From: Legionella wadsworthii DSM 21896 = ATCC 33877
Lineage (GTDB): Bacteria > Pseudomonadota > Gammaproteobacteria > Legionellales > Legionellaceae
DNA: 64,000 bases
NCBI RefSeq assembly: GCF_000701265.1
Contig: NZ_KL370759.1
Coordinates: 655,631 to 719,630 of the forward strand
Reading direction: 5' to 3'
Shown here: piece by piece, positions 35,906 to 44,288 of the stretch
Layout: the number at the start of each line of letters is the position of its first letter
Numbering within the stretch: the first letter of the stretch is position 1
Program-made: the position numbers and the translations under genes
The notes under the pieces: model-generated
Databases searched by the model: none
What the model was told of the DNA's origin: nothing
What the model saw: the letters and a program-made list of their open reading frames with translations, nothing else

Positions 35906-37693
35906 CTAAGAAATACCAATAATTTTCCATCCATTTCCAGGATTAAAGCTGGGTACACTTGTAAAAACGTAGATGCATCCCTTAGGATCAATTGCAAATA
36001 AGGCAGTGCCCAATAGATTTTTTTCATTTTTTAGGTACTGTTGGTAGGAAAACTGTTCTGTCAGTACAGTTGTTTTTATCTTAGCGCCTTGGTTGAGTAG
36101 ATTTTCTATATATTCATAGGTCACCTCCTGAGTAAAAGCCCTTCGACCACTGTGTTTAAAACTAAATCGCTCCTCCTTTTGACCCACCTGATGCAGTATT
36201 GTTTTAATCGCAAAAATCTCACGCTCATGAAAAAAATAACGATAATGTTTCGCAGCAAGAATATTGGATTCCAAATAGGGCGTAAGGATCAATAAGAACT
36301 TTAACTTTAAGAAATTTAGATTATTTTCTACATGCTGAGAGATTGGATTTCCCCACATAGTGTTTAATCCTTTCATTTTTGCATCGCTAAGGTCGGACCA
36401 TTCCTCATCAACCAGACACACATAAAAACCATTTTCCTGTAATTGTTTTGCAATTGCTTGCGCGACTTTATTAGCTCCAATGATAAGAAAACCCTGGGGT
36501 TCTGGTTCTGCTACCTTTAGTTTTAATGCGATTGTTTTTGCGGTTAAGCTTTGTAAAATAATGGTGCCCATGATCATAAAAAACGTGAGGGGAACCAGTT
36601 TGTTGGCATCAGCATAACCTAAAGTGTCTAAACGCATGGCAAATAAAGCAGAAATAGCCGCTGCAACAATTCCTCTAGGGGCTATCCACGCAAGCATATG
36701 CCTTTCTGGCATTGTCAACGATGACCCTAAAGAGCATAGATATACATTCAAAGGCCGTATAATAAATTGTAGAACCAAAAATAATAAGAGGGCAGGGAAG
36801 CCTAAAATTAAAAAAGAAGATAAATTAATTCGAGCAGCTAAAAGAATAAATAAAATTGAGACAAGTACCAAACTCAAACTTTCTTTAAAATTTAAAATAT
36901 CATCTAATTCAATACCCTTCATATTAGCAAACGTCAATCCCATAACAGTAACGGCAAGCAGACCTGATTCAGGAATAATATAATTTGAGCAGGAAAAAAC
37001 GATACTTATCATGCTCAGTACAGCAAAGTTTTGTAAATATTGAGGAAAAAAATATCTTTTAAAGGCTATTCCCAGGAGCGTACTTCCTAAAATACCTAAA
37101 GAAACGCCCACTATAACTATTTTTCCAAATATAAAAGCTCCAGATATAAACCCATGAGATAAATTATTGGAAATAATAAACTCAAACACCAATACTGCTA
37201 AAATAGCACCAATAGGATCAATTAAAATGCCCTCCCATCGTAATACATTGGCAACATTGTCATTAGGTCGTAATATCCTTAACATAGGCGCTATCACCGT
37301 AGGACCGGTCACAGTCATAAGCGAAGCAAATAAGAACGAAATTTGCCATGAAAAATGAATTAAGTAATGGGTTGCTATAGCGACTGCTAAAAAAGTCACT
37401 AATGCCCCCACGCTAATTAAATTGCGTATTACACTACCAATGCCCTTAATTTTAGAAAACTTTAAAGTCATGCTGCCTTCAAAGAGAATTACTGCGACAG
37501 AAAATGAAATGAAGGGAGGTAGTAATGTTCCTAATTGTTCATCAGGTTGAAGCCAATGCATTACTGGACCAAAAAATATTCCACTAAATAGTAAAAAAAT
37601 AATTGCTGGTAATTTGAGGTAAGAAGCCAACCATTGGCATATAAAACCAGTAAGTAAAATCAATGAGAACATAAGAACAATTTTTTCGGACAT
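35906..37693 (-). CDS. CPA-type cation/proton antiporter with RCK-like C-terminal domain
   Basis: A 595 aa inner-membrane monovalent cation:proton antiporter. The first 385 residues form about 12-13 segments with TGPTVIAPMLR and ILIDPIGAI (catalytic Asp) motifs typical of NhaP-type CPA1 proteins. A soluble TrkA-N/RCK-like domain follows at about residue 395 (GFLIIGANKVAQAIAKQL), which usually senses NAD(H) or controls gating. The tail contains a further small domain to residue 595. Na+ versus K+ preference cannot be read. It is transcribed alone. Confidence 0.85.
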   Translation of the reverse strand: MSEKIVLMFSLILLTGFICQWLASYLKLPAIIFLLFSGIFFGPVMHWLQPDEQLGTLLPPFISFSVAVILFEGSMTLKFSKIKGIGSVIRNLISVGALVTFLAVAIATHYLIHFSWQISFLFASLMTVTGPTVIAPMLRILRPNDNVANVLRWEGILIDPIGAILAVLVFEFIISNNLSHGFISGAFIFGKIVIVGVSLGILGSTLLGIAFKRYFFPQYLQNFAVLSMISIVFSCSNYIIPESGLLAVTVMGLTFANMKGIELDDILNFKESLSLVLVSILFILLAARINLSSFLILGFPALLLFLVLQFIIRPLNVYLCSLGSSLTMPERHMLAWIAPRGIVAAAISALFAMRLDTLGYADANKLVPLTFFMIMGTIILQSLTAKTIALKLKVAEPEPQGFLIIGANKVAQAIAKQLQENGFYVCLVDEEWSDLSDAKMKGLNTMWGNPISQHVENNLNFLKLKFLLILTPYLESNILAAKHYRYFFHEREIFAIKTILHQVGQKEERFSFKHSGRRAFTQEVTYEYIENLLNQGAKIKTTVLTEQFSYQQYLKNEKNLLGTALFAIDPKGCIYVFTSVPSFNPGNGWKIIGIS

Positions 37694-37965
37694 GATAAAT
37701 CTCGAATCTCATTTATTTACATGATAAAGAGCTCATGAAAATGAATGGCCATATGTTATTAATTATAATACGAGATGAATAAATTGAGTTTTGAAGAAGG
37801 CTTGAGTTATAGAAACAAGTAGATCCATTAGCTACAGAGGGTTCAAAATTCAATTTTATTTAAGCAAAATGAATCATATCCATTCGGATAGATAAGGAAA
37901 ATTAAAAAGGATTAGATGATTTTATATTTTAGGTCGAAACTATGACCTAAAATATTGGCCTCACA

Positions 37966-38172
37966 TTAGCAATGTGTATTCATTTCTTCAACATGCTTTT
38001 TCCATTCTTTATCTTTTTTAAAGACAAAATTGGCAGCTTCCTCTATGAAGTAACTAATATCTTCAATCTGAGTCCAAGCACAATATTCGTTGATCATTTT
38101 ATAAGTTTCTTCACTTAATTCAATTTTGATTTTTTCTTTTTTCATATCTGGTTTTTGTTTAATAATTGCCAT
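37966..38172 (-). CDS. Small RHH-like protein, paralogue A
   Basis: A 68 aa basic protein. The strand-helix-helix pattern (IKIELSEETYKMINEYCAW, then EDISYFIEEAANFVF) suggests a ribbon-helix-helix DNA-binding fold. The block YCxWxxIxDxxxFIEEA plus KDKEWKK is shared with two neighbours at 38434-38613 and 38693-38896, so this is a local paralogous family. It ends NTHC. It is not paired with a toxin. It diverges from paralogue B. Function is unknown; a DNA-binding role is inferred from the pattern only. Confidence 0.7.
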   Translation of the reverse strand: MAIIKQKPDMKKEKIKIELSEETYKMINEYCAWTQIEDISYFIEEAANFVFKKDKEWKKHVEEMNTHC

Positions 38173-38433
38173 CTTTGTACTCGCATTGAATTAGATTACA
38201 CAAAATATATTAACATAGAAGATATTCTATTTAAAACTGAAGTATGTTCATGTATCAAAGCTTTATATACTTTTTTTAAAAATTTATATTTAATATATTT
38301 GAAACCCTCAGACTCAAAAACATGAGTATATTAACATCAACCCCTTTTTCTATGGATTACCTTTATATCATTCATTGAATTATTGAATTACTTTGTAAGT
38401 AATATAAAGTTTCATGAAGGGGAGGTCTTTTTG
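38173..38433. other. AT-rich divergent promoter region
   Basis: About 260 bases of very AT-rich sequence between two divergent paralogues. It must contain both promoters; no clean -35/-10 pair or palindrome stands out. Confidence 0.35.
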
Positions 38434-38613
38434 ATGATAAACAACAAAAATTCATTGGATAAAATTACTCTAGAAACGAGCATTAATCCTGTGATATTAA
38501 AAGACATTTATGAATATTGTGCCTGGGCAAATATCAAAGATATAAACCTATTTATCGAAAAATCAGCCAAATGCTATTTGGAGGATAAAAATTTAAAACA
38601 AAGGAAAGAATAG
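38434..38613 (+). CDS. Small RHH-like protein, paralogue B
   Basis: A 59 aa protein homologous to paralogues A and C over the core IYEYCAWANIKDINLFIEK. The ATG at 38434 has a GGGGAGG site eight bases upstream; the frame extending to a TTG at 38383 is rejected. It is the most divergent copy: the KDKEWKK end has become EDKNLKQRKE and the FIEEA motif is FIEKS. It is divergent from A and convergent with C. Confidence 0.65.
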   Translation: MINNKNSLDKITLETSINPVILKDIYEYCAWANIKDINLFIEKSAKCYLEDKNLKQRKE

Positions 38614-38692
38614 AAAATACCAAAAGCGAAAATTTGACCGAAGATCCCTGAATTAGCAAAAACAGAAATTAAAATGGATCAATAAAGACAAT

Positions 38693-38896
38693 TTATTTTA
38701 TTTTACTTGCTTTCTGTTTTTTCTTCCATTCCTTGTCTTTTGAAAATACAAACATGCTTGCTTCTTCAATGAAGAAACCTAAATCTTGGATAGAAGCCCA
38801 TTCACAATATTGTTGTATTTGGTCTAAGGTATTTTTTGAAATATCTACTTTTAATTTCTTTTTAGGTCTAAGTTGATCACCAGAAATTATTGCCAT
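38693..38896 (-). CDS. Small RHH-like protein, paralogue C
   Basis: A 67 aa basic protein that shares its start (MAII), core (QQYCEWASIQDLGFFIEEA) and end (FSKDKEWKK) with paralogue A. The N-terminal LKVDISKNTLDQI would be the beta strand and first helix of a ribbon-helix-helix fold. It is the last gene of a probable minus-strand unit with the 33-codon frame at 38912 and the phasin-like gene at 39035. Confidence 0.7.
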   Translation of the reverse strand: MAIISGDQLRPKKKLKVDISKNTLDQIQQYCEWASIQDLGFFIEEASMFVFSKDKEWKKKQKASKIK

Positions 38897-38911
38897 TAAA
38901 ATTCCTTTTAT

Positions 38912-39013
38912 TCAAATTTTCAAAATTTTATCGAATCTCTTGGAGTGTTGCAAGGCTTCTTCAATAGAAGGCGTCTGTTGAAGCAACTGCTTATCTATTG
39001 AATATTTACTCAT
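38912..39013 (-). CDS. Possible 33-residue protein
   Basis: A short frame, MSKYSIDKQLLQQTPSIEEA followed by LQHSKRFDKILKI, lies between the phasin-like gene (22 bases upstream) and paralogue C (15 bases downstream). It would be an amphipathic helical peptide. There is no good ribosome site, so it may be chance or translated by coupling. Confidence 0.35.
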   Translation of the reverse strand: MSKYSIDKQLLQQTPSIEEALQHSKRFDKILKI

Positions 39014-39034
39014 TCAAGACCAGTCCAGTGTCAG

Positions 39035-39463
39035 TTACGACTTACTTTTCAATTCATTAGAATTACCGTGTAATTGTTTGGCATTTGTTAGCTGAGCATG
39101 GGCATCGGTGTTTGAACGACTTTTCTTTTTCTTTTTACTGGACTTTGAATCATTTTGATCACTATTACCTCTGGCGTTCTTTAATTTATCAACTGCCCCT
39201 TTATTCTGTTCTTTAAGAGCATAAGACATGGTGAGTGGAAATTTTTCCATTAGAGAGAATATATTTTGCATATATTCCAGAAAATAATTTGTGTTCTTAA
39301 TGAATAGGTTGAGGCTGTTTTTGTAAAATTCTGTAGGATTCATGAGTCCACTGGATGAAAAATGAAGCAGGTCCTTTAAATATCTTTGATTTTGTTCTAC
39401 GAGATTACTTACTGACTCATTAATGTCTCTAGAGATATTATCTCCATGTTCGTTTAACATCAT
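39035..39463 (-). CDS. Phasin-like protein with a Lys/Ser-rich tail
   Basis: A 142 aa protein. Residues 1-90 are helical and amphipathic (NLVEQNQRYLKDLLHF and LNLFIKNTNYFLEYMQNIF), as in phasins that coat polyhydroxyalkanoate granules. Residues 95-142 are disordered, rich in Lys, Ser and Asn, with a KSSKKKKKSRS basic patch that could bind nucleic acid; phasins with DNA-binding tails are known. No phaC or phaR is nearby. The start is one of two adjacent ATGs behind a GGAGAG site. Confidence 0.6.
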   Translation of the reverse strand: MMLNEHGDNISRDINESVSNLVEQNQRYLKDLLHFSSSGLMNPTEFYKNSLNLFIKNTNYFLEYMQNIFSLMEKFPLTMSYALKEQNKGAVDKLKNARGNSDQNDSKSSKKKKKSRSNTDAHAQLTNAKQLHGNSNELKSKS

Positions 39464-39557
39464 CTCTCTCCATTAGTATTCTTAACTTAGATCCATGTTG
39501 AATTCAAAGCAAAAAACAAATATATAATACTATTTATGCAAATAAAACATCACATTA

Positions 39558-39734
39558 TTATTTTTTATGAGGTACTTTTTCACCTTCCTTTCTTGCTTTG
39601 GATAAACCTATAGCTACGGCTTGCTTTCTGCTTTTTACTTTTTTATCGCTTTTGCCGATGTGCGCTTCACCTTTTTTATATTCATGCATCTCTTTTTCTA
39701 CTTCTTTTTGCGCACCTTTGCTGTATTTATTCAT
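39558..39734 (-). CDS. Small basic DUF6496-like protein
   Basis: A 58 aa protein with a GGAG site seven bases before its ATG. About 20 of its residues are Lys or Arg. The C-terminal SRKQAVAIGLSKARKEG block is the hallmark of the small DUF6496 group and relatives, found with stress and plasmid genes; GEAHIGKSDKKVKS precedes it. It may bind nucleic acid, which is inference from charge. It is too short for common gene-calling thresholds and easy to miss. Confidence 0.7.
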   Translation of the reverse strand: MNKYSKGAQKEVEKEMHEYKKGEAHIGKSDKKVKSRKQAVAIGLSKARKEGEKVPHKK

Positions 39735-39953
39735 GGATATCTCCCATTAAATTTCCATTTAATTCCTTAAAGTATCAGTACATTATTTAATAAAATTAAG
39801 AACTGTATTTCTTTTAATTATAGCTAAAAAAACTTTTAGATTTAAGTGAAGGAGCATGGGGATTTCTCAGGAAAATTTTATTTAATATAAAACAATTTTT
39901 TTTATGCAAAATTTTTAACTATAATTTAATTGTATTTTTTAAGGAGAAAAGAT

Positions 39954-40289
39954 ATGAAAAAATTAGGCATAGTTAGAACTGATGATGTGATAGGAAAAGA
40001 AGTAAAATCCCCAGCTCTAGAATCTTTAGGAGAGGTGGAAGAAATAGTATTAGATAAACACACAGGAGAAACAAAATATGTGGTTTTATCTTTTGGAGGC
40101 TTTCTAGGGCTAGGTGAAAAATATTTTGCCATTCCTTGGAAGAGCATCAGTTATAATGATAATGAAGATTCTTTCATACTTAATATCGATAAATCCCAAT
40201 TAAAAGAAGAATATGGATTTGATAAAAATAACTGGCCAGATATGGCAACTTGGCCGTCAACTATTGATAATTATTATCATCGTAATTAA
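39954..40289 (+). CDS. PRC-barrel domain protein
   Basis: A 111 aa protein made of a single PRC-barrel domain: VIGKEVKSPALESLGEVEEI gives the first strands, LDKHTGETKYVVLSFGGF the middle and KYFAIPWKSI the end. Free PRC-barrel proteins often respond to stress or interact with RNA or cytoskeletal partners; the specific role is unknown. The ATG at 39954 has an AAGGAG site. A terminator hairpin follows 13 bases after the stop. Confidence 0.82.
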   Translation: MKKLGIVRTDDVIGKEVKSPALESLGEVEEIVLDKHTGETKYVVLSFGGFLGLGEKYFAIPWKSISYNDNEDSFILNIDKSQLKEEYGFDKNNWPDMATWPSTIDNYYHRN

Positions 40290-40302
40290 ATATAAAAGTT
40301 AT

Positions 40303-40330
40303 AAAAGGCATTGCTAATTCAATGCCTTTT
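40303..40330. terminator. Bidirectional-looking terminator
   Basis: AAAAGGCATT (40303-40312) and AATGCCTTTT (40321-40330) form a 10 bp stem with an 8-base loop and a T-rich end on both strands. Confidence 0.85.
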
Positions 40331-40376
40331 ATCATTTAATACCAGAAATTTAAACGATAATTTGAGGAGAACTGAT

Positions 40377-40517
40377 ATGAAAAAAGGAAAAGAAAAACAG
40401 GAGCATCCTGAAAAAAAAGATATCAAAAATGTATGTAAGGTATCTCCCAAGGCAAATAGCACCGAAGAGGTATGCGATAAAGTCAATAAAGCACAGCAGG
40501 AGAAACACAATAAATGA
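40377..40517 (+). CDS. 46-residue Lys/Glu-rich protein
   Basis: An unrecognised highly charged peptide starting MKKGKEKQEHPEKKDIKNV with two cysteines later (VCKV and EVCDK). A GAGGAG site lies seven bases before the ATG at 40377. Its first part is likely disordered and basic. It belongs to the cluster of small proteins around it, but no function can be given. Confidence 0.55.
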   Translation: MKKGKEKQEHPEKKDIKNVCKVSPKANSTEEVCDKVNKAQQEKHNK

Positions 40518-40584
40518 AGGTTCCAATGTTTAAGGAATGTTATACGTATTAGGCTGAAGAAAACTGATATTCATTATGGATAAA

Positions 40585-40794
40585 TTAATTTAATAATCTC
40601 ACTTCATGAGCTTGGTATCCTTTTTCATTTTTAATTTTTATAAAAGAAACTTTGTCCCCTATGGTTAAATTTTTAAAACCTGACACTTTGATAAATTTAT
40701 AATGTACAAAATATTCAACTTCATTTGAAATAATAAATCCGTATCCTTTTTGTGTATTAAACCATTTCACAGTTCCCTCAACCAAGTCTTCCAT
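40585..40794 (-). CDS. Divergent cold-shock domain protein
   Basis: A 69 aa cold-shock domain. GTVKWFNTQKGYGFI contains RNP1, and EYFVHYKFI is a changed RNP2, with Tyr in place of the usual Ile-Phe start. It is clearly different from the protein at 8912-9127 and more AT-rich in codon use, so it is probably a separate acquisition. It lies in the small-protein cluster and is probably transcribed alone. Confidence 0.85.
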   Translation of the reverse strand: MEDLVEGTVKWFNTQKGYGFIISNEVEYFVHYKFIKVSGFKNLTIGDKVSFIKIKNEKGYQAHEVRLLN

Positions 40795-41047
40795 AAATTT
40801 TAATTCCTTTATATAAATATTATTATTATTTTTTTATTATTTATATTAAAAAATAAATTAATTAATAAAACAAGACATTGGTAAATACCTTGTAAAATTT
40901 ATAACGAATAATGTGCTACTTTAATATATATTGACATTTAAATTACTTTATTTGAGTAAAATTAAATAGATGAATTAAATCTAGATTTAAAATCAATATC
41001 AAAAAAATTTAGTATATATCAATAAACTTTGATTTAAAGGATTGACT
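40795..41047. other. Very AT-rich intergenic region
   Basis: About 250 bases of nearly pure A/T sequence between divergent genes. It contains runs that could act as UP elements or nucleoid-protein binding DNA; no gene or specific site is recognisable. Confidence 0.35.
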
Positions 41048-41425
41048 ATGCATAGTTTAATAATTCGGAAAGATTTCATTGCCCAGCATTTTTTAATAGG
41101 AAAAGATTTTGGTTTTGAAAGTAGTATTCACTCTCATAACTATGGTTTTGAATTGGAAATTGAAAATGCATTATTAAATCAATATAATTTTTTAGTGGAT
41201 GTCGAAGATATCAACAAACAAATAAATACTCTAATCGACTATTTTCAAGATAGAATCTTAAATGATCTTCCTGAATTTAAAGATCAAAATCCAAGTTTGG
41301 AATTTTTTTCTAAGATTTTATGGAAAAAATTTAACGAAGATTTTTTCATACCCGCCAACAGTTTGGTTACAGTTCGTTTATCAGAAGATAGAATTGCTCA
41401 GGCAGCTTACAGAGAAATTAGATAG
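41048..41425 (+). CDS. QueD/6-pyruvoyl-tetrahydropterin-synthase-like protein without the catalytic Cys
   Basis: A 125 aa T-fold protein of the PTPS/QueD group. The three zinc histidines are present as His14 (IAQHF) and His28/His30 (HSHNY), and DVEDI and a DRILND segment match the rest of the family. The catalytic Cys that normally lies just before HGH is absent: the segment is FGFESSIHSH. The usual HGHNY is HSHNY. It may therefore have another activity or none. Other queuosine genes are missing from the window; a LysR regulator follows. Confidence 0.7.
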   Translation: MHSLIIRKDFIAQHFLIGKDFGFESSIHSHNYGFELEIENALLNQYNFLVDVEDINKQINTLIDYFQDRILNDLPEFKDQNPSLEFFSKILWKKFNEDFFIPANSLVTVRLSEDRIAQAAYREIR

Positions 41426-41630
41426 TACTTGTAACGTTTTTGGGAGTTGGTTGGCTTCATTTCCATGCATTCGGTTGTATTTGCTCATCTAAGAATAAAA
41501 CAAGCCCACAAGCTCGAAAATATGTTAAGAATATGTTAAGGATGCGCTGATATAATACAATGTGTCTATCTTCGTATATTCACTGGAGTTCAAAATGCAT
41601 ATTCTTTTAAAAGAAAACTAGGGGGATTAC

Positions 41631-42530
41631 ATGAAGTTTTATACTAATCTCGAATCTTTTATTTTCGCCTATGAGACAGGATCCTTTGCAGAAGCTGCTA
41701 AAAAGTTAAATATTACACAAGCAGCAGTTTCCATCCAAATTAAAAACTTAGAAATTTACCTCGGGGAAATCCTTTTTAAACGCAATGCAAAAAGTATTTT
41801 GCCTACCCAGGCAGCCAAAAAACTATTTACTTTGATCTCAGAACCTTTTGATAAAATACGTGGAGTGGTAGAAAATTTTTCAAAATATACCAATTCAATG
41901 AGCGGCGAAATTTTTATAAGTTGTATCAATGAATTTGCCCAAAATATATTAATGAAATCAATTGGGGTATGTCTTGAACATGAAATTAAATTAAAAGTCA
42001 ATTACATCCCTAAAGATTTTGATATCATTCATGCTTTGCAAAATAACACAATTGATTTTGGTATCATATCTATTAAGTTTGAAAATCCCAATTTTAAATT
42101 TATTAAGCTTTTTGATGATGAACTGATGTTTGTTGGTACTGAAAGATGGGAAAAATACATCGATAATACTTCTGCCTCAGCTTTTTACCAAAGCCTTAAA
42201 AGTTTGCGCTGGGTAGCATATGAAGATGCAATGCCATTTCTGAAAAGGTATTTTGAGCTTGCCCTGGATACATCTCCTAATTTTATCGAACCCTCTCTTA
42301 CGTTTACCGATTTAAATGGAATGGTTCGCGCTGCGGTAAATGGTTATGGCGTCGCCTGTTTACCTAAATCTTATATTTTGCCTTATTTAGAAAATAAATC
42401 GCTGGTCCAGCTTCATTGCCCACAGACACCTCCTCGATATGTTGTATATTTGATTTATCGAACTAAGAGTATGTTGCATAAACGCATGAACTTTTTTAAG
42501 GATCTTATTGCTCAATCAGTCACAGCTTAA
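41631..42530 (+). CDS. LysR-type transcriptional regulator
   Basis: A 299 aa regulator. The N-terminal winged helix-turn-helix (about residues 1-60) reads SFAEAAKKLNITQAAVSIQI, the standard LysR recognition region. A two-lobed periplasmic-binding-like effector domain covers about 90-299. The ligand is unknown. It follows the QueD-like gene in the same direction after about 200 bases, with its own GGGGG site and probably its own promoter. It is the type often autoregulated, but no operator could be assigned. Confidence 0.9.
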   Translation: MKFYTNLESFIFAYETGSFAEAAKKLNITQAAVSIQIKNLEIYLGEILFKRNAKSILPTQAAKKLFTLISEPFDKIRGVVENFSKYTNSMSGEIFISCINEFAQNILMKSIGVCLEHEIKLKVNYIPKDFDIIHALQNNTIDFGIISIKFENPNFKFIKLFDDELMFVGTERWEKYIDNTSASAFYQSLKSLRWVAYEDAMPFLKRYFELALDTSPNFIEPSLTFTDLNGMVRAAVNGYGVACLPKSYILPYLENKSLVQLHCPQTPPRYVVYLIYRTKSMLHKRMNFFKDLIAQSVTA

Positions 42531-42540
42531 TTCATCATAG

Positions 42541-42696
42541 AAAGCAGTAAGCGCCAAAAAAGCTAAGAACTTTGCTGATACTTTAGGTTATTCAGCAGAA
42601 CAATTTACCGTATTAGCTCTTCAAGACTCTATTGAACATTATGGTATTCATATGCTTGTTGAAATAAAAGCGGGCATAGGTTTTCTCGGGAGTTAG
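42541..42696 (+). pseudogene. Remnant of an antitoxin-like gene
   Basis: A frame without a start codon, opened right after a TAG, reads KAVSAKKAKNFADTLGYSAE and then QFTVLALQDSIEHYG before ending at a TAG. The pattern resembles the C-terminal part of small ribbon-helix-helix antitoxins. Farther on (42733-42771) a second short piece ends NRYKTLLEELKR. Both look like leftovers of a decayed toxin-antitoxin pair; the assignment is tentative. Confidence 0.35.
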
Positions 42697-42843
42697 ATGT
42701 AGTTTATGATTAAAACCATCTTGTTCATGCGCCTTGAATAACCGTTATAAAACATTATTGGAAGAATTAAAAAGATAATATCTACTGTGAGGCGTAATGA
42801 TGAAATCCTACATTAGGCTAGAATCTTGATAAAAGAGAAACGC

Positions 42844-44253
42844 TCACCATGTTTGTGATTTGTTGGGTTTCTCTTTATATATCAACTGACTTAGGAAATA
42901 ACGAAAAGTTGTCGTCACACGACATAATGCCAACAACTGCCGATATCCCAGATTTTCAAATACAGCTAAAAATAGTTGTAAAATTATATCAATAGTACGC
43001 TGATATTTATCGAAACTGATAATGCTGATTAATGTAGTTCCAATTGTAATCATTCCCGAAAAACCGGCTGTTGCGATAAAAAACAAAAGAGCCATTTTCC
43101 AATTGATGATATTGAAGTACATGGAAAGTGCTACTGCTATGTAACCAAAGAATTCAATGATTGGTCCTAAAAATTCTGCAATAAAAAGAAAGGGATAAGA
43201 AAGTAAGCCCGTCGCACCAAATTTATAATTAAACAGGAGTTTTTTATGCCGAAACAAACTATCAATGAGCCCTCGATGCCAACGTGCCCGTTGTGACCAT
43301 AATGCAATCATGTTAGAAGGACAATGAGTCCATGCGGCTGCAGAAAATGAATACCCAATTCGATAAGGGTAATTATGGATTCGCATATATTCATGAAGAG
43401 AGACAATGATTTCCATGTCTTCTCCCGGGGCTTGTACGTTATATCCTCCGACTGTCAGCACGGCTTGCCGCTCTAACATCGTTAACGCACCCGCCAAAAC
43501 AAGCGGGCCGCGAAATGGCTTCCATCCAGTCCGGCCAAAAAGGAATGCCCTTAAATATTCGCAGCTCTGAATGGCCTCAATTGTTGAAGAGGACATTTTT
43601 GGGTCGATTAACTCACCATCTTTGTATTTACAACCATTCAAGATGTAAACGGCTCCTCCTTCTGCAATAGTATGAGGTTTACTAAGCATTGAAAATACAA
43701 GAATGGGAATGGCATCAGGTTCGAGTAATGTATCGGCATCAATCGACATCAACAAGGGAGTATTACATAAATTCACACCTACATTTAAACTGTCTGCTTT
43801 GCCACTGTGTTCTTTATCTATGACAATTAGATTTGCATATTTTTTTGATTGATAAAAACCTTTCACCTCAGCAATTGTTTTTATTTTCTTCGAAAAGGTT
43901 AGAAAAACATCGATTAAATCAAAATCTTTCTTTAAAAATGGCAAGGTGTTGTCCGTTGCCCCATCATTAATAACAATAATCTTCAAGTTCGGATAATTGG
44001 ATCTTAATAATGATTGCACCGTATTTGTAATCACTTTTTCTTCATTATAGGCTGGTACAAGGGCAGTAACTGAGGGCAAAATCCGGGAATCACTTAAAAA
44101 TTCAATATTTTTTCTCTTTGCTTCCTGGAATCGCAAAAGAACATCAGGAATAGATGTTATCAGCAAAAAAAGATAAAAAGCATTAATAACAAGATAAAAC
44201 CAGATAATGGCTATGTTGATAAAGAATATAAATTCACTTATCGAAAAAATCAT
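42844..44253 (-). CDS. Processive GT2 exopolysaccharide synthase (PgaC/BcsA-like)
   Basis: A 469 aa inner-membrane family 2 glycosyltransferase. Two N-terminal membrane segments precede a cytosolic GT-A domain with INDGATD (Asp97), the metal-binding DAD (172-174), the GED base motif (278-279) and the QRARW product-binding motif (321-325). Three or four C-terminal segments follow. This is the layout of enzymes that polymerise and extrude PNAG or cellulose. No PilZ domain is visible. It is the last gene of the operon with HEAT, phosphatase-like and TPR-barrel proteins. The sugar is unknown. Confidence 0.88.
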   Translation of the reverse strand: MIFSISEFIFFINIAIIWFYLVINAFYLFLLITSIPDVLLRFQEAKRKNIEFLSDSRILPSVTALVPAYNEEKVITNTVQSLLRSNYPNLKIIVINDGATDNTLPFLKKDFDLIDVFLTFSKKIKTIAEVKGFYQSKKYANLIVIDKEHSGKADSLNVGVNLCNTPLLMSIDADTLLEPDAIPILVFSMLSKPHTIAEGGAVYILNGCKYKDGELIDPKMSSSTIEAIQSCEYLRAFLFGRTGWKPFRGPLVLAGALTMLERQAVLTVGGYNVQAPGEDMEIIVSLHEYMRIHNYPYRIGYSFSAAAWTHCPSNMIALWSQRARWHRGLIDSLFRHKKLLFNYKFGATGLLSYPFLFIAEFLGPIIEFFGYIAVALSMYFNIINWKMALLFFIATAGFSGMITIGTTLISIISFDKYQRTIDIILQLFLAVFENLGYRQLLALCRVTTTFRYFLSQLIYKEKPNKSQTW

Positions 44254-44288
44254 GTTTTACTTACTCCATTTAAGTACTGATTGATTAT

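Noticed and set aside
40311..40376. N-terminal extension of the 46-residue protein
   Set aside because: The extension passes through a terminator hairpin; the ATG at 40377 has a clear ribosome site.
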